Positions 41,978-52,702 of a stretch of DNA of 64,000 nt are shown here, one piece after another. The notes below the pieces were generated by a model. It had not been told where the DNA came from, ran no database searches, and was given only the letters and a program-made list of their open reading frames with translations. A program made the position numbers and the translations under genes. Each line of letters starts with the position of its first letter. Position 1 is the stretch's first letter. This DNA comes from Oikopleura dioica (taxonomy: Eukaryota; Chordata; Appendicularia; Copelata; Oikopleuridae), in contig OU015570.1 in assembly GCA_907165135.1 (NCBI GenBank), positions 186,001 through 250,000 of the forward strand. The letters run 5' to 3'.

Positions 41978-43062
41978 TGTTGAACTTGGAAATTGAGCAG
42001 AGCAGGATGTAGAGTCTTTATGTATTGATTGATAGTTTTGATGAAAGATTCCGAGGTATCGGCGGCAGTTTCTTTGAGCGAGAACGGAACGTGAAATTGT
42101 CGTCCGAATACACACTGATTGCTTGACAATCCATCAAGGCTTCCTTTTGGCGAATTATTGATGAAGTATTGAGCGAGCGGCCAAAATTCAGACCATGAGC
42201 AATTTGTAGCGAGCTGGGCTTTGAGCTTTTGATTGAGTTCACGGTGGATTCTTTCGCATTTTCCATTTGATCTTGAGTAATAAGCAGTTGTGGTGATGTG
42301 TTGAATTTCGAACCGATTAAGGATTGATCTTGTTTTTGGTCCGAATTCTCTGCCATTGTCTGAGATGCAATATTGAGAAACTCCATGGCGAAGGATGATT
42401 CGTAGAAGAGCTCGGGCGACCAGGTTGTCGGATTTGTTTGAGAGGGGCTCACCGTCCAAGTATCTGGTGAGACTGTCGACGCATGTGAGCAGGTATCGTT
42501 TACCTTGAGCATCCGGTCGTCCATAGTCTACGAGATCAATGAAGACTGTTTCGAAAGGTAGTTGAGCAAATTGTCGGTCTTTGATGAGCGATGGTCGAAG
42601 ACTCTTGAGCGGTTTGAGTCGGATACAAGTTTCGCACGAACTTGTAATTGAGCGAAGTGATTGTATGCAGATATTGAATAAATTCATCAGCAAGAGAACT
42701 TGGCAGAACGAGCCGATCATTTGAGTAGAACACATTGTCTCTGAGCTTGAATTGTTTCGAAGAATTGTTGATTTCTGATTTGACAATGAGATTTTTCGTC
42801 TTTGAGCAGGATCGTTGAGCAAGAGCCATTTCTTTTGAAGTGAACGAACGATTTTCAAAAGAAAATAGAACTTCATCTTGAGCGAGAGAGTGGACTGCAA
42901 ATATCGTCTCAGCGACATCAAAGAAATCTTTTGCTTCATCCTCCAAGTCGAAGCTTTTTGATCTTGAAAGGCGTGAGAAGTAGTCAGCTGAAGCCATTTC
43001 CGGACTAGTTCCACTTTTATGAATGATGTTGAAGTTGAATCCAAAAAGATAATTGTAAACAT
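41978..43062 (-). pseudogene. Element C integrase core
   Basis: Frame contains FIDLVDYGRPDAQGK (first Asp), YCISDNGREFGPKT (second Asp) and YYSRSNGKCERIHREL (Glu), the DD35E set with normal spacing. The zinc-binding N-terminus is split: LADEFIQYLHTIT lies in the preceding RNase H frame and SSCETCIRLKP in this one, so a frameshift falls inside the HHCC finger. Confidence 0.85.
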
Positions 43063-43270
43063 TGCACAATTTTATGTCGAGCTTTGACTGTCGAGCTTCT
43101 CGAAACAAGTAGAGCAGTGATTTATGATCGACGTACGCATCGAATTCAGTGTTGAGCAAATAGTATTCGAAGAACTGGATACCCCAACAGAGCGCAAACA
43201 ACTCTTTGATACGCATCGGCCGTTTCAGATCGGGCCCTTGAAGTTGTTTACTGAAGTATCCAAGTGCAGC
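42536..43270 (-). pseudogene. Element C RNase H and integrase N-terminus
   Basis: Same frame as the RT after a stop at 43274. It reads ALCWGIQFFEYYLLNTEFDAYVDHKSLLYL (in blocks ELFALCWGIQFFEYYL, FDAYVDHKSLLYL) with the third RNase H Asp, then FNIIHKSGTSPEMASADYFSR with the last Asp, then the tether to integrase. Confidence 0.8.
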
Positions 43271-43273
43271 GAG

Positions 43274-44347
43274 CTAGCCATTTTGGATTTGATAAAGGGT
43301 TCCACCGACCGCGAATCCTGAGGAATCTGTCACAAGGACGAGCTTTGATCCAAGTTTGAAGTGAGCTAGGGTCGGTTTCTTCAGAAGTTTGTCTTTGATC
43401 GTTTCGAATGCCTTTTGATGCGTCTCAGTCAATTGGTAATCTACCTTTGCGGAGGTGAGTCTGTAGAGCGGAGCAAGGATCTCACTTCCTTTTTCAATAT
43501 ACTTTATATTGAAATTGATCATTCCAAGGTATCTTTTGAGTTCGGCTTTTGTCTCAGGAGGATTCATCTTCTCGATTGCTTCGATATGTTTCTTGAGAGG
43601 TTTGATTCCAGAGGCGGTCACGCGATGTCCAAGAAAGTCGATCTCATTACTTGCGAGCTGGCACTTTTTCGCACTCAGTATGAGCCCATAATCCAAGCAC
43701 GTTTTGAAGACAAACTCGAGCGAGTTGAGATGTTCTTCACAGCTGAAGTCAATGATGACGAGATCATCAATGTAGAGCGTGATTGATGGGTGGTTCATTA
43801 GCGTCATCATGATGCGACTAAATGCAGCAGGTGCATTGCAAGAGCCATAGAGCATTCTGTTTGCTTGGAAGTGTTCGTTGTTGTATGAGAAGGCAATCTT
43901 GTGAGCATCACTTTTATTGATCAGGACTTGCCAATAGCCTCGGAGAAAGTCTACTGAGCTGATTAAACATTCTTTGCCTTCACTTAGGCGTTTGCCGATC
44001 CTTGTGAAGACTGTTTGCATGTGTGGGAGCGGAAAGCGATCTTTGATTAGAAGTGAATTGATTCCTCGAGCGTCGAGACTTATTCGAATTGTTTGATCAG
44101 GTTTTCGAAGGATGATCAAAGGAATGTTGTGAGCGGATTGAGTTTTCTGAATGACTTTGAGCTGTTTCCATTTCGTCATCGCTTCATCGACTTGATCTTG
44201 AGAGTGAATTGGTATTGGTCTTGGAGGCTGGTGAGAAGTTTTGGATTCATCGTAGAGCGGAAGGGTGTAACGAAATCCAAACAGTCGTCCAAGATCGTCC
44301 GAGTCCATTGAGAAGCTAAGCCGATATTTGTAAACAAGCTCATCCAA
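43274..44347 (-). pseudogene. Element C reverse transcriptase
   Basis: Blocks in order: IPLIILRKPDQTIRISLDA, SSVDFLRGYWQVLI (first Asp), NAPAAFSRIMMTLM, TLYIDDLVIID (YIDD box), DFLGHRVTASGIKPL, then RNase H start VLVTDSSGFAVGGTLYQ. 357 codons open, complete RT core. The stop at its end is in frame with the continuation. Homologous to the element D frame at 63101-64000. Confidence 0.88.
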
Positions 44348-44422
44348 TTGAGCCTTTTGAACATTGTTTGCTGACCCGTATGATTAGATGTCGGGTTTGA
44401 AATTGATCCTATCGGCGGCTTC

Positions 44423-45110
44423 TTAACGTTTTTGGAGGAACTCATCGTATTCCTCCTTTTCAGAGCCAGATTTTCTTTCCACCTCTATAATTCCTGTGAG
44501 AAGCAGATCTGAGGAATTCGGATTGATCGTGGGGATAGATTTTCCTTGGAGAGTTATTTCTCCAATCGTAACTTGCTTGAGCGCATCCATGCCAAGAATG
44601 ATCGGGCACGAGAGATTTTGAACAATGAGCGGGTTGAGTTTGATCTTGAGTGGCGATCCATTTCTTATCAGGTTTGCTTCGATCGTTGAGCTGAGCGTAC
44701 TGACTTGAACGATTTCTGAATTCGCACACTTGAGCCATATATGAGAGGGTGTTTGTTTATTGACGTGAGCTCGAAGTAGGTCGATTACATCGGAGCGAAA
44801 GCAAGGGGTGACCCTCCTTTCGTCAGGAAAATTCTTGTATCCTCCATTCGTCAGGAAAGTCCGCCAATTTCCTGACGAATGGAGGATGAGAGTTTCTAGA
44901 ATCTCCAAGCACATGTTTTCCTACAAGAGATTGACTATCAAAATTACGAATTTAGTGGGAAATTCGTTCTATTTAAAGTAATTTTGGATAAAAATAATTT
45001 TTTTGAACATATAATTGGGAATTAACTCAACCCTAACCCTTTTTAAAGAAACAATAATAATTTGTTAAATCAAGGGAAAATCATTAGAAAACGAGTTTCA
45101 AGAACATCCT
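44423..45110 (-). pseudogene. Element C protease, split by a MITE
   Basis: Downstream half (44914-44423) reads NLSCPIILGMDALKQVTIG, the hydrophobic-Leu-Gly block of retroviral-type aspartic proteases. The active-site half (LIDTGCSRTCFR, 45210-45180 region) lies on the other side of the 44805-45176 insertion, in the frame one base back from gag. In element D the same site reads LIDSGASRTC. In-frame stops follow at 44423 and once more before the RT. Confidence 0.75.
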
Positions 45111-45176
45111 CCATTCATCAGGAAAATCCGCCAGTTTCCTGACGAATAGAGGATTTCCTGACGAAAGAAGGGTATC
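44805..45176. mobile_element. Mutator-like MITE in the element C protease, 9-bp duplication
   Basis: CGAAAGCAA at 44796-44804 and 45177-45185. Ends GGGGTGACCCTCCTTTCGTCAGG-like / CCTGACGAAAGAAGGGTATC (shared core CCTTTCGTCAGGAAA). Inner arms repeat TCCTCCATTCGTCAGGAAA in both orientations. 372 bp. Confidence 0.75.
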
Positions 45177-46638
45177 CGAAAGCAAGTTCGGCTACATCCG
45201 GTGTCAATAAGAGCGGGAAAGGTTTGTCCGTGGAGCGTGATCTTGACATATTTAAGCGAGGTCGGTGCAAAATGAGCAAATTTACACGTTTCGGTGACCT
45301 TTGATAGCCTTTGATCAATTTCTTTATGTGAGCGGGAACATCATCAGAGTGGATGTATTTGCACTTTGATCCAAATTTACACGATCCTCTTTTGACAAAG
45401 CTGATGCAGAATCCGTCGAATTTCGCAGTGTCGATTCTGTTTCTCTTCCGCTTTGGCTCTTTTGGCTTTGGCTGATCCTTTTTGACTGCTGAAGACACGA
45501 TCTCTTTCAATTTTGAGCAGAGCATTGAAACTTCAGAGCTTTGTGTCGGTGAGGATTCTTCTGCAGTGAATACAGTTTCTTTTTTAAGGAACGATCTTTC
45601 AAGTTCAGTGCTGCGTTGAGCGATGTTTTTGAGGGTTAGCAAGGATTTCTCTCTTCTGAGCAGCTCGCATAGTCGCGGTTCTCGAGCGTTGATGAACCTT
45701 TCGCAAATTATATTTTCGTCGGCTGGATCCAATGTTTCTTTGCCGTATCCTTTTTTAAAATAGCAAATTTATTTGCTTAAAGCCATGAACTGTGATTTAC
45801 TTCCTCTTTGAAAATTGTTGTACTGGAACTTAAAATGTTCCGAGTCTTTGCCGAGGACCAGAGTGAGCTTGTTTTTGAAGGCTTCCCAGCTTTTGAGCTC
45901 TTCAGCTGAGATGGATTCGATCAGTGCGCTTCCGGTCTCTTCTGTCAACAGCTGAGCGAGGCTGACTTGTATCAGATTTTCTTTTGTGAGGCCGTTGCAG
46001 AACTTGTAGATTTCCATTGATTTTAACCAATTTTGTATGGGGACCGTGGGGTCAAACTTCGGAGTCTTGATCTTGAAGTTATCGCCCTTTTTTGGTTCGT
46101 GTCGGGATCTTGACCGTTGTTTTGGAACCTTTGGAACTTCTCCCTCATTTTTGTGGTTTTAATCAAGAGTCTTTTTCTTGATTTTCGGTTCATTCTTCGG
46201 AGCTGATCGTTGATTCTGTCGAACCGTTTCATCGAGTTCACTCCAGTCAATAGAGTCTGGAAGAGATTCTTCCGAGCTTTCATTGTCAGTGGCTTCTTCC
46301 ATTTTCATGGAGATCATGAGCTCGGCAAGTGTTGTGGCTTGAGCGGATACCAGGATTTGCCTGATCTCCATCTTGTGATGCCTCTTAGCGAACTTCTGAT
46401 CTACCTCGTCACTTCCGTCATCATCATGGAGATAGTTTGTGAATTCACCTTCCTCGTTGAACACGAACTTACTATTTTCGGCGAAAAACTCCCCATCTAA
46501 CTTGTTGATATTCAGAACGATTGATGACTTATCTGTGATAGGGAGCTGTGGAGGACACGTTTGATTAGAAACATGGTCGTAGATCTTGAGCAATTCTTGT
46601 CTGTTCAGATCAGCAGCAAGTTTGTAATATCGAGTCAT
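45118..46638 (-). pseudogene. Element C gag with CCCH zinc finger
   Basis: One frame from ATG 46638 to 45118, interrupted by TAA at 46159-46161 and 45769-45771. Domain 1 (46638-46162): LNRQELLKIYDHV.., an N-terminal helical domain matched in element D. Domain 2: KIKTPKFDPTVPIQNWLKS, LIQVSLAQLLTEETGSALIE, LKSWEAFKNKLTLVLGKDSE, capsid-like. Domain 3: ICERFINAREPRLCELLRRE.. then CISFVKRGSCKFGSKCKYIH, exactly C-x8-C-x5-C-x3-H. The true gag of the living relative probably ends in this finger; protease lies one base back (-1), suggesting frameshift expression. Confidence 0.8.
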
Positions 46639-46693
46639 GTTTCTTTACAGCAGCTCTTTTCTATCGTGATCTCTTGATGGGCGAAGCGTTTTT

Positions 46694-46704
46694 CTCAGTC
46701 ACCA
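46694..46704 (-). promoter_or_regulatory. Primer-binding site of element C
   Basis: TGGTGACTGAG read on the minus strand, just inside the 5' LTR; shared with elements A, B and D. Implies a primer tRNA whose 3' end is ..TCAGTCACCA. Confidence 0.7.
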
Positions 46705-46708
46705 AATT

Positions 46709-47239
46709 TGTAATGGTTTTGCAACCTATGCAAATAAGTGAACACAAGAGAAATATACAGACAACTGAGCAATGTTGGCTGTGTATAAAAAGAGTAAAGT
46801 TTTTGAGCTTTTATTTGATCTATTCTCTGAGCGAGCAAAAGTGAGAATGACTGTGAGAGAGATGGTGAGCGGTTTTTATAGTTTTTCAAATTTTCGGGTT
46901 CCCAGTAGATTTATCGGCTGTTATTCGATCGTATCGTTTTCATCGAATTAATTGAACATGAACGAATAATTCGTTACCAACGGATTTTGTCACTGGAAAA
47001 GGAAGAATTCCATTTTAGCGGATTAATCGGATTTCAAGCATCAGGACGTGAGGATAATTTGAAGAGCGGCGTTTTAAAACGGATTATTTGGTTTTTCAGG
47101 AAGGGCGCGCCTTTTAGAGTCGATTATTTCGCCAGCGCTAGTGCGCCATCATTTTCACTTACGCGCCGTGCTCGCGTGGCAAGCTTTGCTTTGCCCCGCG
47201 GCGTGATCGTAATTAGAGCAATTCTGTAAAACCACTATA
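46709..47239 (-). repeat. Element C 5' LTR
   Basis: 531 bp; the outer tip is TATAGTGG rather than TGTAGTGG (one substitution). GTGT duplication follows. Confidence 0.9.
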
Positions 47240-47242
47240 GTG

Positions 47243-47479
47243 TCAAGCCGAAAGGTAAAGATGCAAGGGACCACACCGCCGGTGCGAACTCCTGCAGAGA
47301 GGATTCATGCTGAAGGATTCCGACTCCCCAATATACTCTAGGCCGCACCGACATTTAAATGAATACACCACATTAATGGCCTTTTCAAATTCCGTCTTCG
47401 GCAGTAGACTAGTGATTATCGTATTACGCATCGTTACAGTAGACAATGCCGTGTGCAAATTAAATTCTGGCAAAAACAC
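47243..47479 (-). pseudogene. Penelope-like GIY-YIG fragment, cut by element C
   Basis: Reads NVVYSFKCRCGLEYIGESES, with VYSF and YIG as the two motif halves and the Cys-x-Cys between, as in the elements at 33.3 and 60.4 kb. Upstream codons SLLPKTEFEKAIN match HLMPKTEQKNALN of the 60.4-kb element. Downstream the frame is disturbed within 20 codons and then meets the element C duplication. I did not find the remainder beyond 38830. Confidence 0.65.
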
Positions 47480-47598
47480 GGATATTACACCTGCGCAGCT
47501 CGCTGGTTATTCGGGAGACTCTCTGACTCGTGTAAGGAATACAGAGTGTAAAATTCCTCTCTGGATTTTCAGACTTTTCCAATTTCCAGTCTTTTTTA

Positions 47599-48428
47599 CA
47601 GGGGTGACCATTTGGGCATTTGGCAAATCGGGCAATTTTCGGGCAAAAACGCTTTTGGGCGGGCATTTGGTCGGCTCAACGCCTGAAAATAGATGGGCAA
47701 CATTGGAAAAGTCGGGCATTTGGGCATTTTCTGGGCAGTTGGGCACCATCGGGCAGTTGGGCAAATGCCCACCGGGGAAAATCAAGAACGTGGGCGTTTT
47801 CCTGTCCGCTTATTGGTCGTTAAGCTCACAAACAAGAAAAAAGATATAAGGAGAAGGTTCTGCAAGGGTGTGTGAAGTGGACCTCTTTGGTTAGCTGTCT
47901 ACCTTTGACCTCTTAATCCTTTTGTGAAATTATCCCTACCCTTAACTCAGCCCCTTATTTGCGGAGACGGTTCTGCAAGGGTGTGTGAAGTGGACCTTCA
48001 TGGTTAGCTGTCTACCCTTGACCTCCAGATCCTTTTTAACCCTCATTTTTCCAACCCCATTTTTGAACCACTTTTTTCGAGACGGATATGCAAGAGTGTG
48101 TGAAGTGGACCTTAATGGTTAGCTGTCTATTCTTGACAACCTGATCGATCTTTTACAAAATTATTTTTAACCGCTTTTTAAATATATTTCAAACCTTCCA
48201 AATCTTCAACTGTAATAAATTATTGAGAGACATTTAAAAAATTAAAGTTTTAACAAGCCCGAAATGTCGGGAAAATTTTTGCCCGAAAAATTGCCCAATT
48301 GCCCGATTGGGCATTCTGGGCACATTGGACTGGTCGGGCATTTGGTCGGCCCTGGTCTTGATTTTTGGTATTGGGCGGGCAATTGGTCGGCCCGACGATG
48401 ATTTTTTGCCCAAATGGTCACCCCTGTT
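47599..48428. mobile_element. hAT-like MITE, CAGGGGTGACCATTTGGGCA ends
   Basis: CAGGGGTGACCATTTGGGCA at 47599 and its complement ending at 48428; both arms are full of CGGGCATTTGGTCGG words. The centre (47850-48150) has three tandem units of about 115 bp, each with GCAAG(G/A)GTGTGTGAAG, TGGACCT and GGTTAGCTGTCTA. hAT-type tips; no clear 8-bp duplication. Confidence 0.6.
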
Positions 48429-49004
48429 CTTGGGCTCATAAGAATCGTCATCAAAAATTGAGGGCGTTTTTCGCGGATTTTGAGAAATTCTAAAAGATAC
48501 ACCTTCAAACTGATCGGTGAAGTTTTTTAATTTCATCTAAGATAAAAATTTGAAATGTTGGCCACAGCTTGATCATAACTCTGACCGGGGTTCATTAGTC
48601 AGGACTCACGCTGAGTCTTGCACCAAATTAGGCTAAGAGTCTGCACTGAAAAGTCTGCAGGAGTCTTTACATAGGCGGTATGATCTTTTCATTCATTGAC
48701 TACCGGCTTGGTACTTCCTGTGCCTTGAGTTTACGTGCGTAGTTATCCAACACTAATCCATACTTCCCATCGAGTAAAGTTATAGACTCTAACTTATAGT
48801 TCTTACAAAAAGAAATGAAAAAAAAGAAAAAAAATGATTCGTAATCATGGAATCCGTGGGCGATCCAGGATTTCAAAAATTCAAATTTTCAATATTTTTT
48901 TTTCTTTTTTTTCATTTCAGAATCGTCGAAAAAATTATATTTACCAGAATTATGATTTTCAGAAAAATAGTTAAAAATAATTGGGTCGTGACCATTGCCC
49001 TTTA
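48429..49004. other. Spacer, no gene seen
   Basis: No supported gene. GATCCAGGATTTCAAAA near 48858 is related to the 38684-38782 repeats. Confidence 0.3.
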
Positions 49005-49385
49005 TTTGCTGGGAAAAACGAGATATTTAGAGTTTTCTAGGTTGAAACGAGGCCAAAAAATGGTGAATTTCAGGGATTTCGAGCAAAATTTTTTTTGTTT
49101 GAAATCCTGATTCTCCCTTTGAAAGAACCTAAGGTAGCTTGTAAAAAAGAGCATAAAAAGTAAAGTTGAAAATTGAAAAAAATATTAAAATTTTTGAATA
49201 GATGACATCATAGTACGTGGAAGAAGTCCAAAAACTGGAATTTCGACCTAGCTGTAGAATTTTTTTCCCAAAGCTTACGACTGACATAAGCATATCATTT
49301 GAATCAGATAAAAACGGGGATCATTTTAAGATAGAATATGTAAGGAAGAATCGACATCTACTTTTTTTTGGGCGAGCCCTACCGT
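49005..49385. repeat. Old interspersed repeat (pair with 29836-30250)
   Basis: See 29836-30250. Ends GGGCGAGCCCTACCGTATA. Confidence 0.4.
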
Positions 49386-49530
49386 ATAAACTTAACTTTC
49401 TTTTTTCAACTTCACATCTTGACCAAAAATCTTCGGAATCATGTGATTCAAAAATTTTTTTTCTCATACTTAATTTTTGGAATTCTGCTTTTTGCCTGTC
49501 AAATATCTTGAATAGTTTTAATTGTATTAA

Positions 49531-49689
49531 GCGGTTGCAACGGCCACTGCACTTGAGATTCAGCGAAAAAATGATTATAAAATGACTTCTGTTGGAGTTG
49601 AACTAAGGGTTAAGATAGCAATATCGGCTGGAAAAATTTTTTGTACCCATGTAGGAAAGGCTTAATTTTTTATTTGTTCAACAATAAAG
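49531..49689 (+). CDS. Soluble adenylyl cyclase-like (ADCY10-type), third exon, with in-frame stop
   Basis: After TTGTATTAAG (acceptor) the frame reads VATATALEIQRKNDYKM, then TSVGVELRVKIAISAGKI, then FCTHVGKA, a TAA, FFICSTIK and a GTAAGT donor. ALEIQ..LRVKI.I.AGKI..HVG is the block that follows the second metal Asp in ADCY10 C1 domains. The exon's first two bases complete the phase-1 codon left at 36891, so the join is in frame. The TAA at 49663-49665 interrupts a stretch that otherwise continues the domain: gene decay, read error or an internal splice. No further exon was recognised to the right. Confidence 0.65.
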
Positions 49690-50019
49690 GTAAGTGAAAC
49701 CGAAAGAAGGAGAAGTGGCCTAATGAGTCATTTAGTAAGAGTGAAACTCGGCTTGGGCAAGACTAGGCAAGACGGATCTCTCCCCTATCCGGAGGCCTGA
49801 AGTAGCGGGGCATGCTCGGCAGCGCCGGGGGTCTACCCGACGGCCTCGCACACTCCTCAACACTCATCCCCCAGATAGTTGAGATTGTGTTTATTTTGAA
49901 AATTTGAAAAGAATAATCATAACAAAACAGTAATTTAATGAAAGATAAATTCAAAATTTTGTAAAATTGACTGTAAAGTGAAAAATGAAGTTAATTTTTA
50001 AAATCAAATTTTAGAAATA
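49690..50019. other. Spacer with a GC-rich patch
   Basis: GC-rich patch at 49770-49850 of unknown origin; otherwise AT-rich. No supported gene. Confidence 0.3.
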
Positions 50020-50752
50020 CAGTGATAAGTTATCACTGATAACCCATTTTAAGGCCGGCCCTTTTAAGGCCACTTTTCCGGAAAATCCCCAAAATCTGTC
50101 ATCCTCAAAAAATCCATTTAAAGGCCACTTTCTTTCAATTTCTATTCAATATCTGAAAGTTGCAGTGTCACTTGAAAAAATTTATATTATTCGACTGCGG
50201 GATGTCTTGTGTTTAATCAAGAGCTGATAAAAATTGATACTTTATATTTCTCTTTTTCGGTACTCTTTGATGATTTTTTCTCTTCAAATTTTCACTTAGA
50301 TTTGAGTCCAAGAGTTGCAATCTATCATTAAATAGGCGTGTATAAACACGCAGACGAATTTACAGACCATTTTTCTATCGAAAAAGATCAGTAATTGTCT
50401 TCTTCATGTCACTGTTCTTTGAGGTTTTCACTAGAATCTCTTCATATCTTTTTTCTTAGCATTTTTCATGTTTATCTTTTTTCAGACGTGTTCTTCGAAT
50501 ATTATTTTTGAAATAATGAAAAAAAAGAATCACCTTGAGTTCAATTCGAAGGACACATTTGGAAAAAGTCCATGATTTATTCTTTCTTCAGCGAAAGAAA
50601 TATGCGATTACCCTATAACCCTCATTCATCATTTTTTTCCAAATAATGAAAAAAATTTTTTGTCATCCAACTCGAGACATAAATATGCATTTTAAGGCCA
50701 CTTTTGAAATTCGCAGTCATCCGAAAATCGGCCTTAAAATTGGTTTTCACTG
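50020..50752. mobile_element. pogo-type MITE P1, third copy (733 bp)
   Basis: TA|CAGTGATAAG.. at 50018 and ..GGTTTTCACTG at 50752; inner blocks TTTTAAGGCCACTTTTCCGG and GGCCACTTTTGAAATTCGC match the other copies. The left tip has picked up an extra GATAAGTTATC palindrome. Confidence 0.7.
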
Positions 50753-51533
50753 TTATAAGCAAACTCATAAAATGCAAATAGAGTGAACAGTAATAAATAA
50801 TAAGAAAGCGATCAAAGTAATATTGACTCACTGCGCGGCGCGGCCAACTGATAAGACAGCGCGCACTCTCCGACTCTCCTTTTTCACAATAAAACAGTTT
50901 TTTCATAAGTTTGTACAGTAGGGTCCGGCATGGGTCAGGGTCAGATTTTTTTATTCGCCCATTTCACTTTTATCGAATTCTTCAGGTCAAAAAACATATT
51001 TTATTCCATTACAGTGAAGCTTGAAACTTAACTAGAAAAAATTTACAGGCAATTTTGAGGATTTTCGAGAGTATTTTTGGGTTATCATTGTTTTTATTAA
51101 GAAAAATTTTACTGTAGTCACATTTTTTGATCGCTTTATTATTAAACCTAAAGAACAGACTCTGAGCTTCATTTAAAAAGATCATTGATTGAATTTCCTC
51201 AGTGTTTTCTTGGAAAAATTCCCGTTCAAAGTTCAAGAAACGCCAAAATTTCACCTTTCTATGAGTTTCAATCAAGAAATTAATGCAGTAAAGTTGAACT
51301 TGAAGCGTAAAACTTTCTTGATTATAATAGCGCAGACTCTAATCTACAAATAGAAGTGTCAATCACTCTTTGTCGAGTTGGGAATCGTAAGATATTTAAG
51401 GTTTTCGAGGTTGAAATACGATATTTCAGCCTTGGGAAAGTCCTCCGGAGGACTTTTGCTTGAAGATATTTGCTTAGAAAGGAGTTACCAGGAGTTACGT
51501 TTGAGTAACATTTCCTCTTTTTCTAGTTCTCTT

Positions 51534-51572
51534 TGCACAGAAGATGGTCAAAAGGGCCGAAATCGATATGCA
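51534..51572 (+). ncRNA. Hammerhead-like motif, mutated core
   Basis: As at 7279-7317 but the core reads CAGAAGA, with U4 changed to A, which should abolish cleavage. Stem I TGCA/TGCA and ATCGAT are intact. Confidence 0.5.
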
Positions 51573-51783
51573 ATAAACTTCATATTAATCATATAAATTA
51601 TAACAAAGAATAATAATGAAAATTATTTCGGTGTTCTGAAAAAGAATCCGGTGATATAAAAACCATAACGATTTTCGAAATAAGAACAATTCAGATTTCA
51701 TAAAATATGGGTGTGGGCGGGGATGGGGACAAAACTGAAATTGATCAACTCAGTCTTGAATTTTGTAGTTCCCTGCCTATGTC

Positions 51784-52372
51784 AAGCCCAAATTTAATTA
51801 AAAGCCAGGGAAGGGGGGGAAACGGCCCTTCGGGCCGTCAAGCCCAAATTTAATTAAAAGCCAGGGAAGGGGGGGAAACGGCCCTTCGGGCCGTCAAGCC
51901 CAAATTTAATTAAAAGCCAGGAAGGGGAAACGGCCCTTCGGGCCGTCAAGCCCAAATTTAATTAAAAGCCAGGGAAGGGGGAAACGGCCCTTCGGGCCGT
52001 CGAGCCCAAATTTAATTAAAAGCCAGGAAAGGGGAAACGGCCCTTCGGGCCGTCAAGCCCAAATTTAATTAAAAGCCAGGGAAGGGGAAACGGCCCTACG
52101 GGCCGTCAAGCCCAAACTTAATTAAAAGCCAGGGAAGGGGAAACGGCCCTTCGGGCCGTCAAGCCCAAATTTAATTAAAAGCCAGGGAAGGGGGAACCGG
52201 CCCTTCGGGCCGTCAAGCCCAAACTTAATTAAAAGCCAGGGAAGGGGAAACGGCCCTTCGGGCCGTCAAGCCCAAATTTAATTAAAAGCCAGGGAAGGGG
52301 GGGAAACGGCCCTTCGGGCCGTCAAGCCCAAATTTAATTAAAAGCCAGGGTCCCAGGGAAGGGGGGAACCCC
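51784..52372. repeat. Palindromic minisatellite array 2 (about 11 units)
   Basis: Same unit as array 1, opposite strand: AAGCCCAAATTTAATTAAAA, GCCAGGGAAGGGGG, AAACGGCCCTTCGGGCCGTC. Nearly identical units. Confidence 0.9.
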
Positions 52373-52702
52373 AACGCAATTTGTTAAAAAAGCGTTGAAA
52401 ATAACGAAGGTTTTTGATCATTTTTCTGAAGAAAAAAATATATTTTTCGTCTGATATCAATGAAAAATGCCCTCGGGCGCTTTTAAGACAATATTTTTTG
52501 AAGTCTACGTGCCTTAAAACCCCCTTTGGCACTTGTTTTTAACAAAAAGAGAAAACAAAAAATTTCATTTTTTGGAACTTCAAATGGCTCTAGAATCCAA
52601 TTCCCAACTCGTATGGTGATAAGTCATACATTTTTATAATCCCCAGATCATAGGGATCACGAGGGTATATATAAGACCGCTTCAAGTTGACCACCCCAAA
52701 CC

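Larger units (their letters stand above)
38834..47239 (-). mobile_element. Ty3/gypsy-type LTR element C (8.4 kb), GTGT duplication
   Basis: Two 531-bp LTRs (38834-39364, 46709-47239), TGTAGTGG..CCATTACA in element orientation, differ at about a dozen positions. GTGT at 38830-38833 and 47240-47243. After the 5' LTR (right side): the primer-binding motif TTTGGTGACTGAG (46694-46704). Before the 3' LTR: polypurine tract AAAAAGAAGAGGGAAGAATA. Order gag, protease, reverse transcriptase, RNase H, integrase is that of Ty3/gypsy. Gag and pol contain several stops plus three nested MITEs, so the copy is dead although its LTRs are similar. It lies in the cyclase gene's apparent intron and has split a GIY-YIG gene (47243-47479). 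Confidence 0.92.

Noticed and set aside
47307-47849. Plus-strand 180-codon gene
   Set aside because: Overlaps the GIY-YIG relic on the other strand and then the CGGGCATTTGG-rich arm of a MITE.
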